Notes: generated by a model from the letters alone, not told the origin. 42,704 nt of DNA from Actinomycetota bacterium (GCA_018268575.1 JAFDWF010000035.1:1-42704); one strand, 5' to 3'; positions 26,660 through 34,679 are shown, counted from the first letter of the stretch. Numbers and translations: made by a program.

Positions 26660-26727
26660 GGAGCCGGTCCCATCACAGGGTGGGGGCCAGCTCCGTTCGT
26701 TTCCCTCGGACACGAGAAAGGAACACC

Positions 26728-28017
26728 ATGAATGACGACCAACGAGGCAGCCGAGGACGGCTTTCCTCTCTCCCTCTCTCGCTGCGCTGGGGGGGCGTCC
26801 TCGCACTGCTTCTCGTCGCGGGCCTGCTCCTCGCGGCTTGTGGCGGAGGTAGCAGCAGCAGCACCGGCAGTGAAACCAGCGCGTCCGGAGAAGAAGCCGA
26901 AGCGAGCTCGGAATCTGGCTCGGAATCCAGTTCCGAAGCGAGCGCGGAATCGGGCAGCGGTGAAACGCTGAACGTGCTCACCTGGGAGACCTACGACGAA
27001 CCCGAATGGATCTCCGAATTCGAAGAAGAAACCGGCATCAAGGTGAACGCGACCAACGTCGGCTCGCCCGCCGAAATGTTCTCCAAGGTGAAAGCCAACC
27101 CGAGCCAGTACGACATCATCCTCAACACTGCCGGCTGGTTCCCGCAGTACGTCGAATCGGAACTCCTGGAACCGATCGACACCTCCAAAGTGCCAGAAAT
27201 GAAAAACATCAAGCTGGGCTTCAATTGGAAAGAAGCCACTACGGTCAACGGCAAGCTCTACGGAATCATCTACAACTGGGGAACTCAGCCCCTGGCCGTG
27301 ATGCCCGAATTGGTGAAGGGCATCGACCTCTCCAAGTACGAGAACTCGAAGGGGGAACTCGACAACTGGAACGTCCTCTGGGATCCGGCGCTGAAGGGCA
27401 AAGTCTCGATGTTCGACGACCCGACCTCGGCCGAGCCGATGGTCCCGATGGCGCTCGGCTTCAAGGACGCCTACAACCTGAACGAAGAAGAATTCAAAGC
27501 CTTCGAAAACAAACTGATGGAACTGCGGCCGCAGGTGAAACGCCTGACCAGCGGCTTCGACGATCAGACGGCGCAGCTCGCTGCCGGCGAAGCCTCGGTG
27601 GCGATGCTGAACAACGTCGCCACGGCAACCGCGCTGAAGGAAGAAGGCAAGGAAATCGAAGTCTTCAACATCGTCAAGGGCGGTATGCCGGCCTGGAGCG
27701 ACAACCTCACGATCACCAAACAGGGAGCATCCAAGGAAGCCGCCGTCTACAAGTTCATCAATTTCTCGGAGACGCCGAAATGGCAGGCGAGGTTCATCGC
27801 GAAAAGCGGTAACTCCGGGACCCTGAACTACGAACAGGCGACCACCAAGGAAGCCGAAAAAGAGGGCCTGACGAAAGAAAAGCTGGAAGGCACGCTGATC
27901 CCGGAAACCCAGAAGGGCGAAGCGTTCTTCAACGCGCTGAAGTTCTACAAGCCGGTTGAAAACCTGGAAAAGCGACTCAATCTCTGGAACGAATTCAAAC
28001 TCGGAATCGGCGGTTAG
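26728..28017 (+). CDS. ABC transporter substrate-binding lipoprotein (PotD-like)
   Basis: 429 residues. Signal peptide with lipobox LLAAC (lipidated C38), then a Gly/Ser/Glu-rich tether to about residue 75, then a PotD/spermidine-binding-type domain starting ETLNVLTWETYDEPEWI. It is presumably the receptor for the ATPase and permeases at 19593-22584. Having its own promoter allows higher expression than the membrane parts. Glutamate is written almost only as GAA here, while neighbouring genes use GAG, which may mark very high expression. ATG 26728 is set by the ribosome site. Confidence 0.92.
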   Translation: MNDDQRGSRGRLSSLPLSLRWGGVLALLLVAGLLLAACGGGSSSSTGSETSASGEEAEASSESGSESSSEASAESGSGETLNVLTWETYDEPEWISEFEEETGIKVNATNVGSPAEMFSKVKANPSQYDIILNTAGWFPQYVESELLEPIDTSKVPEMKNIKLGFNWKEATTVNGKLYGIIYNWGTQPLAVMPELVKGIDLSKYENSKGELDNWNVLWDPALKGKVSMFDDPTSAEPMVPMALGFKDAYNLNEEEFKAFENKLMELRPQVKRLTSGFDDQTAQLAAGEASVAMLNNVATATALKEEGKEIEVFNIVKGGMPAWSDNLTITKQGASKEAAVYKFINFSETPKWQARFIAKSGNSGTLNYEQATTKEAEKEGLTKEKLEGTLIPETQKGEAFFNALKFYKPVENLEKRLNLWNEFKLGIGG

Positions 28018-28030
28018 TCACACGACCGGA

Positions 28031-28062
28031 GCGGACCGGTGGCCTCGAGGCCACCGGTCCGC
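28031..28062. terminator. 14-bp hairpin between binding protein and regulator
   Basis: GCGGACCGGTGGCC (28031-28044) pairs perfectly with 28049-28062 around TCGA. It lies 13 nt after the binding-protein stop. Without a T-run it may be a weak terminator or an mRNA-stabilising hairpin that lowers expression of the downstream regulator. Confidence 0.55.
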
Positions 28063-28201
28063 GACCGGGCGGACGCGGCGGAACGGATATCGGCAGGGAA
28101 CGGGTGCCGGCGGGAGATGGGGCACAGGCGATCCTCGGTAGCCTTGGCCTCCTGCAAGCGACCGGACCACTCAGTGGCAGGGGAAAAAAGGAATCTCAGT
28201 C

Positions 28202-28873
28202 ATGGCCAAGACCAAGGCCGTTGCCGGCGGCAACGGCAAAGAGAGCAGACAGAGCGGGCGCGAGAACGTGGTGAAGAACGACGCCGGCTCGCCCGAGAAG
28301 GCGATCGGCGTGCGTCTCGCCGAGCTGCGTAAGGAGCACCGCTACAGCATCCGCAAGCTCGCCGACCGGGCGGGCGTCTCGGCCTCGCTGATCTCCGACG
28401 TCGAGCGGGGCAAGGTCGAGCCCTCGATCTCGACCCTGAAGCGCCTCTCCGACGCGCTTGGCACCACCCTCACCTACTTCTTCTCCGAGCCCGCCGAGCG
28501 GACCGGCCGGGTCGTCCGTGCCGGCGAGCGGGTCGTCCTGCGCGGCGGCGACGCCAACAACGAGCTGCGCTCGGCGATCGAGACCGACGGCATCCGCTTC
28601 GAGCTCGCCTCGCCCGACCAGACCGAGTCGATCGAGGCGATCTTCGGCCGCTACGAGGTCGGCGCCTCGCTCGGCGATGAGCCGGTCACCCACGCGGGCG
28701 AGGAGTGGGGGATGGTGCTGAAAGGCCGGCTCAAGGTCTGGGTCGGCGACGAGATCCACTTCCTCGATCCCGGCGACGCGATCTGGTATCCGAGCACGAC
28801 TCCGCACCGGATGGAGAACGTCGCCGACGGGCCGACCGAGTACATCTGGATCGACACCCCGAAGAGTTTCTGA
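28202..28873 (+). CDS. XRE-family regulator with cupin domain (1)
   Basis: A 223-residue repressor-type protein: about 35 charged residues, an XRE helix-turn-helix (36-92) and a C-terminal cupin_2 domain (about 140-215, HAGEEWGMVLKGRLKVWVG, DAIWYPSTTPHRMENV) that should bind a small ligand. Same architecture as PuuR. The recognition segment VSASLISDVERGKVEPSI is identical in the paralog at 31169-31789, so both should bind the same DNA site. It follows the binding-protein gene and is probably cotranscribed with it. AAAAGGA before the ATG is a fair ribosome site. Confidence 0.92.
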   Translation: MAKTKAVAGGNGKESRQSGRENVVKNDAGSPEKAIGVRLAELRKEHRYSIRKLADRAGVSASLISDVERGKVEPSISTLKRLSDALGTTLTYFFSEPAERTGRVVRAGERVVLRGGDANNELRSAIETDGIRFELASPDQTESIEAIFGRYEVGASLGDEPVTHAGEEWGMVLKGRLKVWVGDEIHFLDPGDAIWYPSTTPHRMENVADGPTEYIWIDTPKSF

Positions 28874-28939
28874 CGCGCGGCCGGTCATAGCGAACGCCTG
28901 GCGGTAGATCAGCCACATTCGTCTTCTTTCAGCGATCAC

Positions 28940-28994
28940 TTGACGGTAGATACCCATCTTCTGTACGGTGGGACCGTCCCAGTGTTCAACGGAA
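28940..28994 (+). promoter_or_regulatory. Promoter PD and downstream dyad
   Basis: TTGACG at 28940-28945, 18 nt, TACGGT at 28964-28969. No TTCGAT box lies 18 nt upstream here. A dyad TGTTC-AACG-GAACA follows close to the expected transcript start (around 28982-28995), similar in character to the downstream dyads of PA, PB and PE. Confidence 0.7.
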
Positions 28995-29012
28995 CAGAGA
29001 TGGAGAGAGCTG

Positions 29013-29855
29013 ATGTCGACCGGAAAGGCGCTGCGCATGCGGCGCATCATCGAGCCCGCCACACAGTCCACGCTGATGTTCGCCTTCTCGCACGGCACCA
29101 GCGCACCAGAGGTCATGCCCGGCCTGGAGAATCCGGTCAGGCAGTACGAGGCGGCCCGTGAGGGCGGCGCCGACTGCATCTTCATCGCGCCCGGCTTGAT
29201 CCGGAGCCTCGCCGAGGTCGCCTCCGCCTCGCGCGAGATGGGGGTGGTCGCGAAGATCACGGCGACCGCCTCGCGCGGCGGCATCAAACACCAAGAGCGC
29301 CTCATCGCCTCAGTCGAGCACTGCGCCGAGCTGGGCGCCGACGGGGTGGTGGCGATGATTCCGTTCGCGCCCGAGAACGAGCCCGACGTGATCTCCTTCA
29401 CCGGTCAGATCGGCGAGGCATGCGAGCGCCTCGGCATGCCCTTCGTCGCCGAGGCCGAGTTCCCGAACGCGTATTACGACACGGGGGTGGACTACGCGGC
29501 GGATTGGGGCCTTCCTTATCTGAAGCGCAGCGCCCGCCTTTGCGCCGAGCTCGGGGCCGACATCATCAAGAGCAACTGGCCGGGCTCAGGTGAGCAGTTC
29601 GCTGAGATCGTCGATTCCGTCTCGGTGCCGGTGGTGGTCGCCGGTGGCTCGCGCGAATCCGATCTCGAGTTCCTGCGCAGGATCGTCGAGGCACGCGCCG
29701 CGGGGGCACTCGGTGCCTCGGTCGGCCGCACGATCTTCCAGCACGACCGACCCGCCGCGATCGTCGCCGCGATCTCGCAGGTGGTCCGCGGCACGGCCTC
29801 GCCGGAGGACGCGCTCGAGGCAAACGACCTGGGCAAGGCAGGCGCCGTCGCCTGA
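29013..29855 (+). CDS. Class I aldolase (DeoC/FbaB/LsrF type)
   Basis: 280 residues. The Schiff-base lysine is probably K186 in GADIIKSNWPGSG, and VVVAGGSRESD with GASVGRTIFQH forms the phosphate site usual in archaeal-type fructose-bisphosphate aldolases and LsrF. The substrate is therefore likely a phosphorylated ketose, yet no kinase gene is nearby. ATG 29013 has GGAGAG 5 nt upstream; an in-frame GTG at 28968 overlaps the promoter -10 and is rejected. First gene of unit D. Confidence 0.87.
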   Translation: MSTGKALRMRRIIEPATQSTLMFAFSHGTSAPEVMPGLENPVRQYEAAREGGADCIFIAPGLIRSLAEVASASREMGVVAKITATASRGGIKHQERLIASVEHCAELGADGVVAMIPFAPENEPDVISFTGQIGEACERLGMPFVAEAEFPNAYYDTGVDYAADWGLPYLKRSARLCAELGADIIKSNWPGSGEQFAEIVDSVSVPVVVAGGSRESDLEFLRRIVEARAAGALGASVGRTIFQHDRPAAIVAAISQVVRGTASPEDALEANDLGKAGAVA

Positions 29856-29891
29856 GCGACGCCGCACGCTTCGACGGACAAGGAGAGAACG

Positions 29892-31055
29892 ATGAAAGCC
29901 GTCGTACTGAACGCCGAGTGGGCGCCCCGGCAGGGCGCCGAGATCGATCCCAAGGACGCCGCGCGGCGCTGGGCAGTCAATGCCAACCAGGTCTACAAGA
30001 ACCCGGAGGCGACCTACGAGACCGTCGATGACCCGGGTGAGCCCGGGCCGCGCGAGCTGGTCCTCAAGGTCGGTGCCTGCGGCATCTGCGGCTCCGACGT
30101 GCACATGTTCGAAACCGACGACGACGGCTACATGTTCCTGCCCTACCACCTGGCGACGCCGGTGGTGACCGGACACGAGTTCTCCGGCAAGGTCGTCGCC
30201 GTCGGCTCCGCGGTGACCGAGTTCAAGGTCGACGACCTGGTCACCGCGGAGGAGATCCAATGGTGCGGGGAGTGCGACGCCTGCCGCGGCGGCTACTGGA
30301 ACAACTGCCGCTTCATCGAGGACCTCGGCTTCACCATCGATGGCGGCTTCGCCGAGTACGTAAAGGTGCCGGCGAAGGCCTGTTGGTCGCTGAACGCGGT
30401 GCTCGAGCGCTACGGCGACGAGAAGACCGCGCTCGAGGTCGGCTCGATGAGCGAGCCGACCAGCGTCGCCTACGAGGGGATGTTCACCCGCGCCGGCGGC
30501 TTCCTCCCGGGTCGCGCGGTGGCGGTCTTCGGCGGCGGCCCGATCGGCCTCGCCTCGGTGGCGCTGGCCAAGGCCGGCGGCGCCTCGAAAGTCTTCTGCC
30601 TCGAGCCGCTGCCGGAGCGGCGCGAAGTCGCCGCCAAGCTCGGCGCGACCCACCCGATCAATCCGCTCGAGGTCGACGCGGTCGAGGCGATCATGGAGGA
30701 GACCAAAGGCGACGGCGTGGCGCTGGCGGTCGAGGCGAGCGGCAACTTCCCGGCGGTGATGAGGACGATCGAGCGCTCGCTCGGGATCGGCGGCAAGGTC
30801 TCGATCATCGGCCTCGACCCGCGTGCGGCGGAAGTCAACTTCGTCGATTACCAACTCAAGGCGGGCTCGATCTACGGGTCGATCGGGCACTCCGGCTCCT
30901 GGGACTTCCCCAACGTGATCAAGCTGATGGCCTCAGGCCAGATCGACATGCACCACGCGATCACCAAGCGGTTCGCGTTGGCGGAGCTGGTCGCGGCGAT
31001 CGACGAGACCAAAACGCGGGTCGACGGGAAGATCCTGGTCAAGTCCGAGCTCTGA
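29892..31055 (+). CDS. Zinc-dependent dehydrogenase, IolM-like
   Basis: 387-residue medium-chain dehydrogenase. Catalytic zinc: C66 (GACGICGSD) and H95/E96 (GHEFSG); structural zinc: C125, C128, C131, C139. Rossmann motif FGGGPIGLAS. The unusual start (KAVVLNAEWAPRQGAEID) and segments HMFETDDDGYMF and CWSLNAVLERYG match what I recall of IolM (TM0412) of Thermotoga, which oxidises 2-keto-myo-inositol. A cyclitol or keto-sugar substrate is likely but unproven. GGAG 9 nt before the ATG. Confidence 0.88.
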   Translation: MKAVVLNAEWAPRQGAEIDPKDAARRWAVNANQVYKNPEATYETVDDPGEPGPRELVLKVGACGICGSDVHMFETDDDGYMFLPYHLATPVVTGHEFSGKVVAVGSAVTEFKVDDLVTAEEIQWCGECDACRGGYWNNCRFIEDLGFTIDGGFAEYVKVPAKACWSLNAVLERYGDEKTALEVGSMSEPTSVAYEGMFTRAGGFLPGRAVAVFGGGPIGLASVALAKAGGASKVFCLEPLPERREVAAKLGATHPINPLEVDAVEAIMEETKGDGVALAVEASGNFPAVMRTIERSLGIGGKVSIIGLDPRAAEVNFVDYQLKAGSIYGSIGHSGSWDFPNVIKLMASGQIDMHHAITKRFALAELVAAIDETKTRVDGKILVKSEL

Positions 31056-31086
31056 GCCCTTCCTCCCAGGATGCCCGACCCCCAAC

Positions 31087-31129
31087 GCCGCCCGGCCGTC
31101 GTCTCCTCCGATTTCGCCGGCCGGGCGGC
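31087..31129. terminator. 11-bp hairpin after the zinc dehydrogenase
   Basis: GCCGCCCGGCC (31087-31097) pairs with GGCCGGGCGGC (31119-31129). No T-run. It sits about 30 nt after the dehydrogenase stop, in the same relative place as the hairpin before the other XRE-cupin gene, and may reduce read-through into the regulator. Confidence 0.5.
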
Positions 31130-31141
31130 AGGCCTTCCGAC

Positions 31142-31168
31142 CGGTGACCTCTAAAGTCGAGGTCACCG
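31142..31168 (+). promoter_or_regulatory. Hairpin covering the ribosome site of the second XRE-cupin gene
   Basis: CGGTGACCTC (31142-31151) pairs perfectly with GAGGTCACCG (31159-31168), a 10-bp stem with a 7-nt loop. The 3' arm contains the GAGG ribosome site and ends directly at the ATG (31169). In RNA it would hide the start; in DNA the same dyad could be an operator. Confidence 0.6.
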
Positions 31169-31789
31169 ATGGCGTCGCGGACCAAAGAGGAGGCGGGGGC
31201 GAGCGACGTGCTCGGCATCGGCCGGCGGCTCGCCGACCTGCGCACCGAGCACCGCTACAGCATTCGCGCGCTCGCCCGCGAGGCGGGCGTCTCGGCCTCG
31301 CTGATCTCCGATGTCGAGCGGGGCAAGGTCGAGCCCTCGATCTCGACCCTGAAGCGGCTTGCCTCGGCGCTCGGCACGACGCTCGCCTTCTTCTTCAGCG
31401 AGCCCTCGAGCCAGTCCGGGCGGGTGGTCCGGGCGACCGAGCGGGGCGTGCTCGGCGAGGACGGCGAGCCGCGCAGCCAGGCGGCGCGCAGCGCGATCGA
31501 GACCTCCGGGGTGAGGTTCGAGATCGCCTCGCCGCCGGAGGCGACGACGATCGAGGCGATCTACGGGCGCTACGAGCCGGGCGCCTCGCTCGGCGACGCG
31601 ATCACCCACGCGGGCGAGGAGTGGGGGATGGTCCTCCGCGGCCGGCTCAAGATCTGGGTCGGCGAGGAGATCTACTTCCTCGACCCGGGCGACGCGATCG
31701 GCTTCCCCAGCACCACGCCGCACCGGCTCGAGAACGTCGCCGACGAGCCGCTCGAGTACATCTGGATCAACACCCCCAAGTCGTTCTAA
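31169..31789 (+). CDS. XRE-family regulator with cupin domain (2)
   Basis: 206-residue paralog of the regulator at 28202-28873, lacking most of its charged N-terminal arm. Helix-turn-helix at about 17-74, cupin at about 120-200 (HAGEEWGMVLRGRLKIWVG, STTPHRLENV). The DNA-reading segment is identical to the first paralog, while the cupin pocket differs modestly. The two may compete for the same operators while sensing the same or related ligands. Last gene of unit D. Confidence 0.92.
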   Translation: MASRTKEEAGASDVLGIGRRLADLRTEHRYSIRALAREAGVSASLISDVERGKVEPSISTLKRLASALGTTLAFFFSEPSSQSGRVVRATERGVLGEDGEPRSQAARSAIETSGVRFEIASPPEATTIEAIYGRYEPGASLGDAITHAGEEWGMVLRGRLKIWVGEEIYFLDPGDAIGFPSTTPHRLENVADEPLEYIWINTPKSF

Positions 31790-31813
31790 TCGCGACCGGT
31801 AGTAGGCGGCATC

Positions 31814-31898
31814 TTGACGGTGCATCCGTCAGGATGTACGTTCACAACCGTTCTGATTCGCCAAATACGGCAAAAGCGTTCGATACTTCGGACGAACG
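31814..31898 (+). promoter_or_regulatory. Promoter PE and operator-like region
   Basis: TTGACG at 31814-31819, 17 nt, TACGTT at 31837-31842. The downstream leader holds TACGGCAAAAGCGTTCGATA (31866-31885), nearly the block upstream of PC, and CGTTCG-N10-CGAACG at 31877-31898. The leader before the ATG at 31947 is about 95 nt. Confidence 0.7.
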
Positions 31899-31946
31899 GT
31901 GGTCGGGACGATCTTCCGGAATACGACGATAAGGGGTTATGAACGG

Positions 31947-32816
31947 ATGTCCAGATCGAACGGCCACCTCCACTCGCGCCAGCTGCTTGACCTGGCGCCG
32001 CCTGACATCCGGGCCCACCTGGAGCAGGACGACACGATCCTGATCCCGATGGGCGCCTGTGAGATGCACGGCGACCACATGCCCCTCGGCACCGACATCT
32101 ACAACGCGATCGAGGTCTCCCGGCGCGCGGCGGAGAAGGCGGGGACGCTGGTCGCGCCGCCGATCTGGAGCGGCTACTCGCCCCACCACCTGCGCGAGCC
32201 GGAGCGGGGGATGGGGACGATCACGATGCGCTCGACGACGCTCCTGGCGATCCTCCACGACACCGCCCGCTGCCTGATTCACCATGGGTTCAACCGGCTG
32301 ATCTTCGTCAACGGCCACACCTCCAACACCAAGGTGACCGACCCCGTCTTCCGCAACCTGCGCTACGAGACCGGCGCCCTGCTGGCGATGTTCAAACCGT
32401 ACGGCGAGCGCTACCTCGGGCTGATCGAGGACGTGATGGAGAACCCGCCCGAGGAGACGCCTGGCTGGCACGCCTCCGAGCAGGAGACCTCGATCATGAT
32501 GGCCTACGACGCGGCCAACGTGAAGATGGAGCGGGCGGTCGACACGCGCGCCCACGCGCCGGAGTGGATGCCCGAGGCGTTTGCCAAGGAAGACGGCGCC
32601 GCCGACGCCGAATTCAAGGGCTACGAGTACTTCTACTTCCCGATGGAGCACAACGAGTTCGCCGAGCGCGGCGTGATCGGGAACCCGAAGCGGGCGACCG
32701 CGGAGAAGGGCAACGAGATCTTCGAGCGGTTCTCGACCTACCTGGCCGAGGCCGTCGAGGAGATTCGCAAGATCCCGGTCGACATCAAGCAGCGCGAGTA
32801 CGTGCTGAAGGCCTAA
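31947..32816 (+). CDS. Creatininase-family metallohydrolase
   Basis: 289 residues. Family metal ligands appear present: E39 and H41 with D50 (CEMHGDHMPLGTD), H124 (FVNGHTSN) and E180 (WHASEQETS). The family opens small cyclic amides and also includes enzymes acting on other ring or formyl compounds, so true creatinine hydrolysis is not implied. In this regulon it could open a ring of an oxidised intermediate. AAGGGG lies 10 nt before ATG 31947; an upstream in-frame GTG (31899) falls in the operator region. Confidence 0.87.
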   Translation: MSRSNGHLHSRQLLDLAPPDIRAHLEQDDTILIPMGACEMHGDHMPLGTDIYNAIEVSRRAAEKAGTLVAPPIWSGYSPHHLREPERGMGTITMRSTTLLAILHDTARCLIHHGFNRLIFVNGHTSNTKVTDPVFRNLRYETGALLAMFKPYGERYLGLIEDVMENPPEETPGWHASEQETSIMMAYDAANVKMERAVDTRAHAPEWMPEAFAKEDGAADAEFKGYEYFYFPMEHNEFAERGVIGNPKRATAEKGNEIFERFSTYLAEAVEEIRKIPVDIKQREYVLKA

Positions 32817-32832
32817 CAGAGGAGAGCGGACG

Positions 32833-33609
32833 ATGGGAAGCAGGTTCGAGGGAAGCGGCGTGCTGGTCACCGGCGGCGCCGCGGGCATGGGTCGCGCGAT
32901 CGCCGCGGCGTTCCTGGGGGAGGGCGCCAAGGTCGTGATCGCCGACATCGACGAGGAGCGGGTCGGAAAGACCGCCGAGGAACTGGGCTCGGGCGGCGAG
33001 GTGTCGAGCCTCGGCGTCGACGTCACCAGCGAGGAGCAGGTCGGCGAGATGATCCGCCGCGGTGACGAGGCGCTCGGCGGCATCGACGTCCTGGTCAACA
33101 ACGCCGGCGTGATCACCATGGACAAGGTCACCGACGTCTCCGAGAAAGACTGGGACTTCGTCATGGACGTCAACGCCAAGGGGGTCTTCCTCTGCGTCAA
33201 GGCGGTGATCCCGGGGATGCTCGAGCGGGGCGGGGGGAGGATCGTCAACATCGCCTCGCAGGCCGGCAAGCGCGGCTACAAGCTGTTCGCCCACTACTGC
33301 GCCTCGAAGGCGGCGGTGATCGTCTTCTCCAAGGGCGTGGCGCTGGAAGTCGCGCCGACGATCCGGATCAACTGCGTCTGCCCGGGGATCGTGAACACGG
33401 AGATGATGGACCGCGAGTACGTCTGGGAGGAAGAAATGACCGGCGAGACGCAGGCGGCGATCAAAGAGCGCTGGATGGCGGGGATCCCGATGGGCCGCTT
33501 CCAGGAGCCCGAGCACATCGCCCGGGTGGCGATGTTCCTCGCCTCCGAGGACTCCAGCGAGATGACCGGTCAGGCGATCAACGTGACCGGTGGGATGGTG
33601 ATGGAGTAA
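32833..33609 (+). CDS. SDR-family oxidoreductase, paralog of the unit A enzyme
   Basis: 258 residues with VTGGAAGMGRAIA, VNNAGV, and YCASK as active-site pair; D39 after strand 2 suggests NAD. GAGGAGAG before the ATG. It shares NIASQAGKRG, INCVCPGI-type and MGRFQEPEHIA segments with the SDR at 9083-9868, marking a duplication within the regulon. Its TAA stop (33607-33609) is the left target duplication of the small element that follows. Confidence 0.93.
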   Translation: MGSRFEGSGVLVTGGAAGMGRAIAAAFLGEGAKVVIADIDEERVGKTAEELGSGGEVSSLGVDVTSEEQVGEMIRRGDEALGGIDVLVNNAGVITMDKVTDVSEKDWDFVMDVNAKGVFLCVKAVIPGMLERGGGRIVNIASQAGKRGYKLFAHYCASKAAVIVFSKGVALEVAPTIRINCVCPGIVNTEMMDREYVWEEEMTGETQAAIKERWMAGIPMGRFQEPEHIARVAMFLASEDSSEMTGQAINVTGGMVME

Positions 33610-33771
33610 GTGACTATCCGAAAACCCCCGCGCACGCCTGGCGGCGCCGGACACACTTCGCGGGGCGTCGTCCTCGGACGGCCGAATGGCTCTGCCATTG
33701 GGCCGTCCTGCGTCCTACCCCCGCTCGGTCCGGCACTCGCCAGCCGCACACGCGGGTTTTCGGATAGTCAC
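33610..33771. mobile_element. 162-bp MITE-like inverted-repeat element (1)
   Basis: Perfect 18-bp terminal inverted repeats GTGACTATCCGAAAACCC (33610-33627) and its inverse (33754-33771), flanked by TAA on both sides (33607-33609 and 33772-33774). No transposase inside. A 15-bp stem with one mismatch (33676-33690 with 33694-33708) lies in the middle. Three-base TNA duplications are typical of some IS5-family groups, so it is probably a non-autonomous derivative, though no parent copy is in the window. Confidence 0.8.
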
Positions 33772-34624
33772 TAAGCCGCTGAAGCGACTGCAGCGCCCGG
33801 CCGTCCTCGGCTGGGCGCTCTTCATCTGCAGCGGCACCTGCAGCGCCGTGGGGGCGGCGCTGGCGACCGAGACCTTCCACGAAGTCTCGCCGCTGACCGG
33901 GACCGCTTTCAGCGCCAGCGTCGCCGGGCTGATCACGGTGGCCGCCGTCCGGCCCCGCACGGCGGGCTGGTCGCCCGCCCGCCGGCGCGCCTCGGCCGGG
34001 CTCGGGGCGATCTTGCTGCTCAACGTCATCACCCTCTACCTGGCGCTCGACCGGCTGCCGCTGGGGACCGCGATCACGATCGAGTTCCTCGGCCCCCTGA
34101 GCTTGGCGGTCCTCCACGCCAGGGCGGCGCGCGACTACGGCGCCGCGGCCTTCGCGATCGGCGGCGTCGCCCTGGTCACCGGCGCCGGCGTCAGCACCGA
34201 CCTCGTCGGCCTCCTCCTCGCGGTGTCGGCGGCGGCCTGCTGGGCTACCTACATCCTCATTGCGAGGCGGGTCGCCGCCTTCCCCCGTCTCGGCGACGGC
34301 CTGGCGGTGGCGATCGGGATCGGCGGCCTGATCGGCCTTCCCCTGGCGGTCGCCGCCTGCTTCCAGATCGGCACCCCCGACGTCCTCCTCCTCCTGCTCG
34401 CCGTGGCCCTCTGCGGCCGGATCCTTCCCTACGCCTTCGAGATCGTCGCCCTCCGCATCCTCACGCCCGGCTCCGCCGGAGTCCTCTTCAGCGTCGTCCC
34501 GGTGATCGCCGCCCTGACCGGCTTCGTCCTCCTCGGCGAGCCCTACTCTCCGGCCCAGGTCCTCGGCGTCGCGATCGTCGTCCTCGCCAGCGCCCTGGTG
34601 CTGAGCGATGCCCCACCGGAGTGA
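33686..34624 (+). CDS. EamA/RhtA-type exporter, 5' end altered by the element
   Basis: A drug/metabolite-superfamily exporter with about ten hydrophobic segments, from AVLGWALFICSGTCSAVGAA to the last one before LSDAPPE; RhtA-like family members export amino acids. The only upstream in-frame ATG (33686) lies inside the small inverted-repeat element, adding about 30 unrelated residues before KPLKRLQRPAVLGW. No start codon with a ribosome site is left in the native part before the first membrane segment. The gene may use the element's ATG, start poorly, or be silent. Confidence 0.8.
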   Translation: MALPLGRPASYPRSVRHSPAAHAGFRIVTKPLKRLQRPAVLGWALFICSGTCSAVGAALATETFHEVSPLTGTAFSASVAGLITVAAVRPRTAGWSPARRRASAGLGAILLLNVITLYLALDRLPLGTAITIEFLGPLSLAVLHARAARDYGAAAFAIGGVALVTGAGVSTDLVGLLLAVSAAACWATYILIARRVAAFPRLGDGLAVAIGIGGLIGLPLAVAACFQIGTPDVLLLLLAVALCGRILPYAFEIVALRILTPGSAGVLFSVVPVIAALTGFVLLGEPYSPAQVLGVAIVVLASALVLSDAPPE

Positions 34625-34679
34625 CCGAAGACCGTCTAAGATCGACCCTCACGGCGCCTCGCAGGGGAGCCGCACTCCC

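Noticed and set aside
28968..29012. GTG 28968 as start of the aldolase
   Set aside because: It overlaps the -10 of promoter PD; ATG 29013 has a proper ribosome site and fits the family start.
31947..32816. True creatinine amidohydrolase
   Set aside because: Only family-level metal ligands are visible; no creatinase or sarcosine oxidase genes accompany it.
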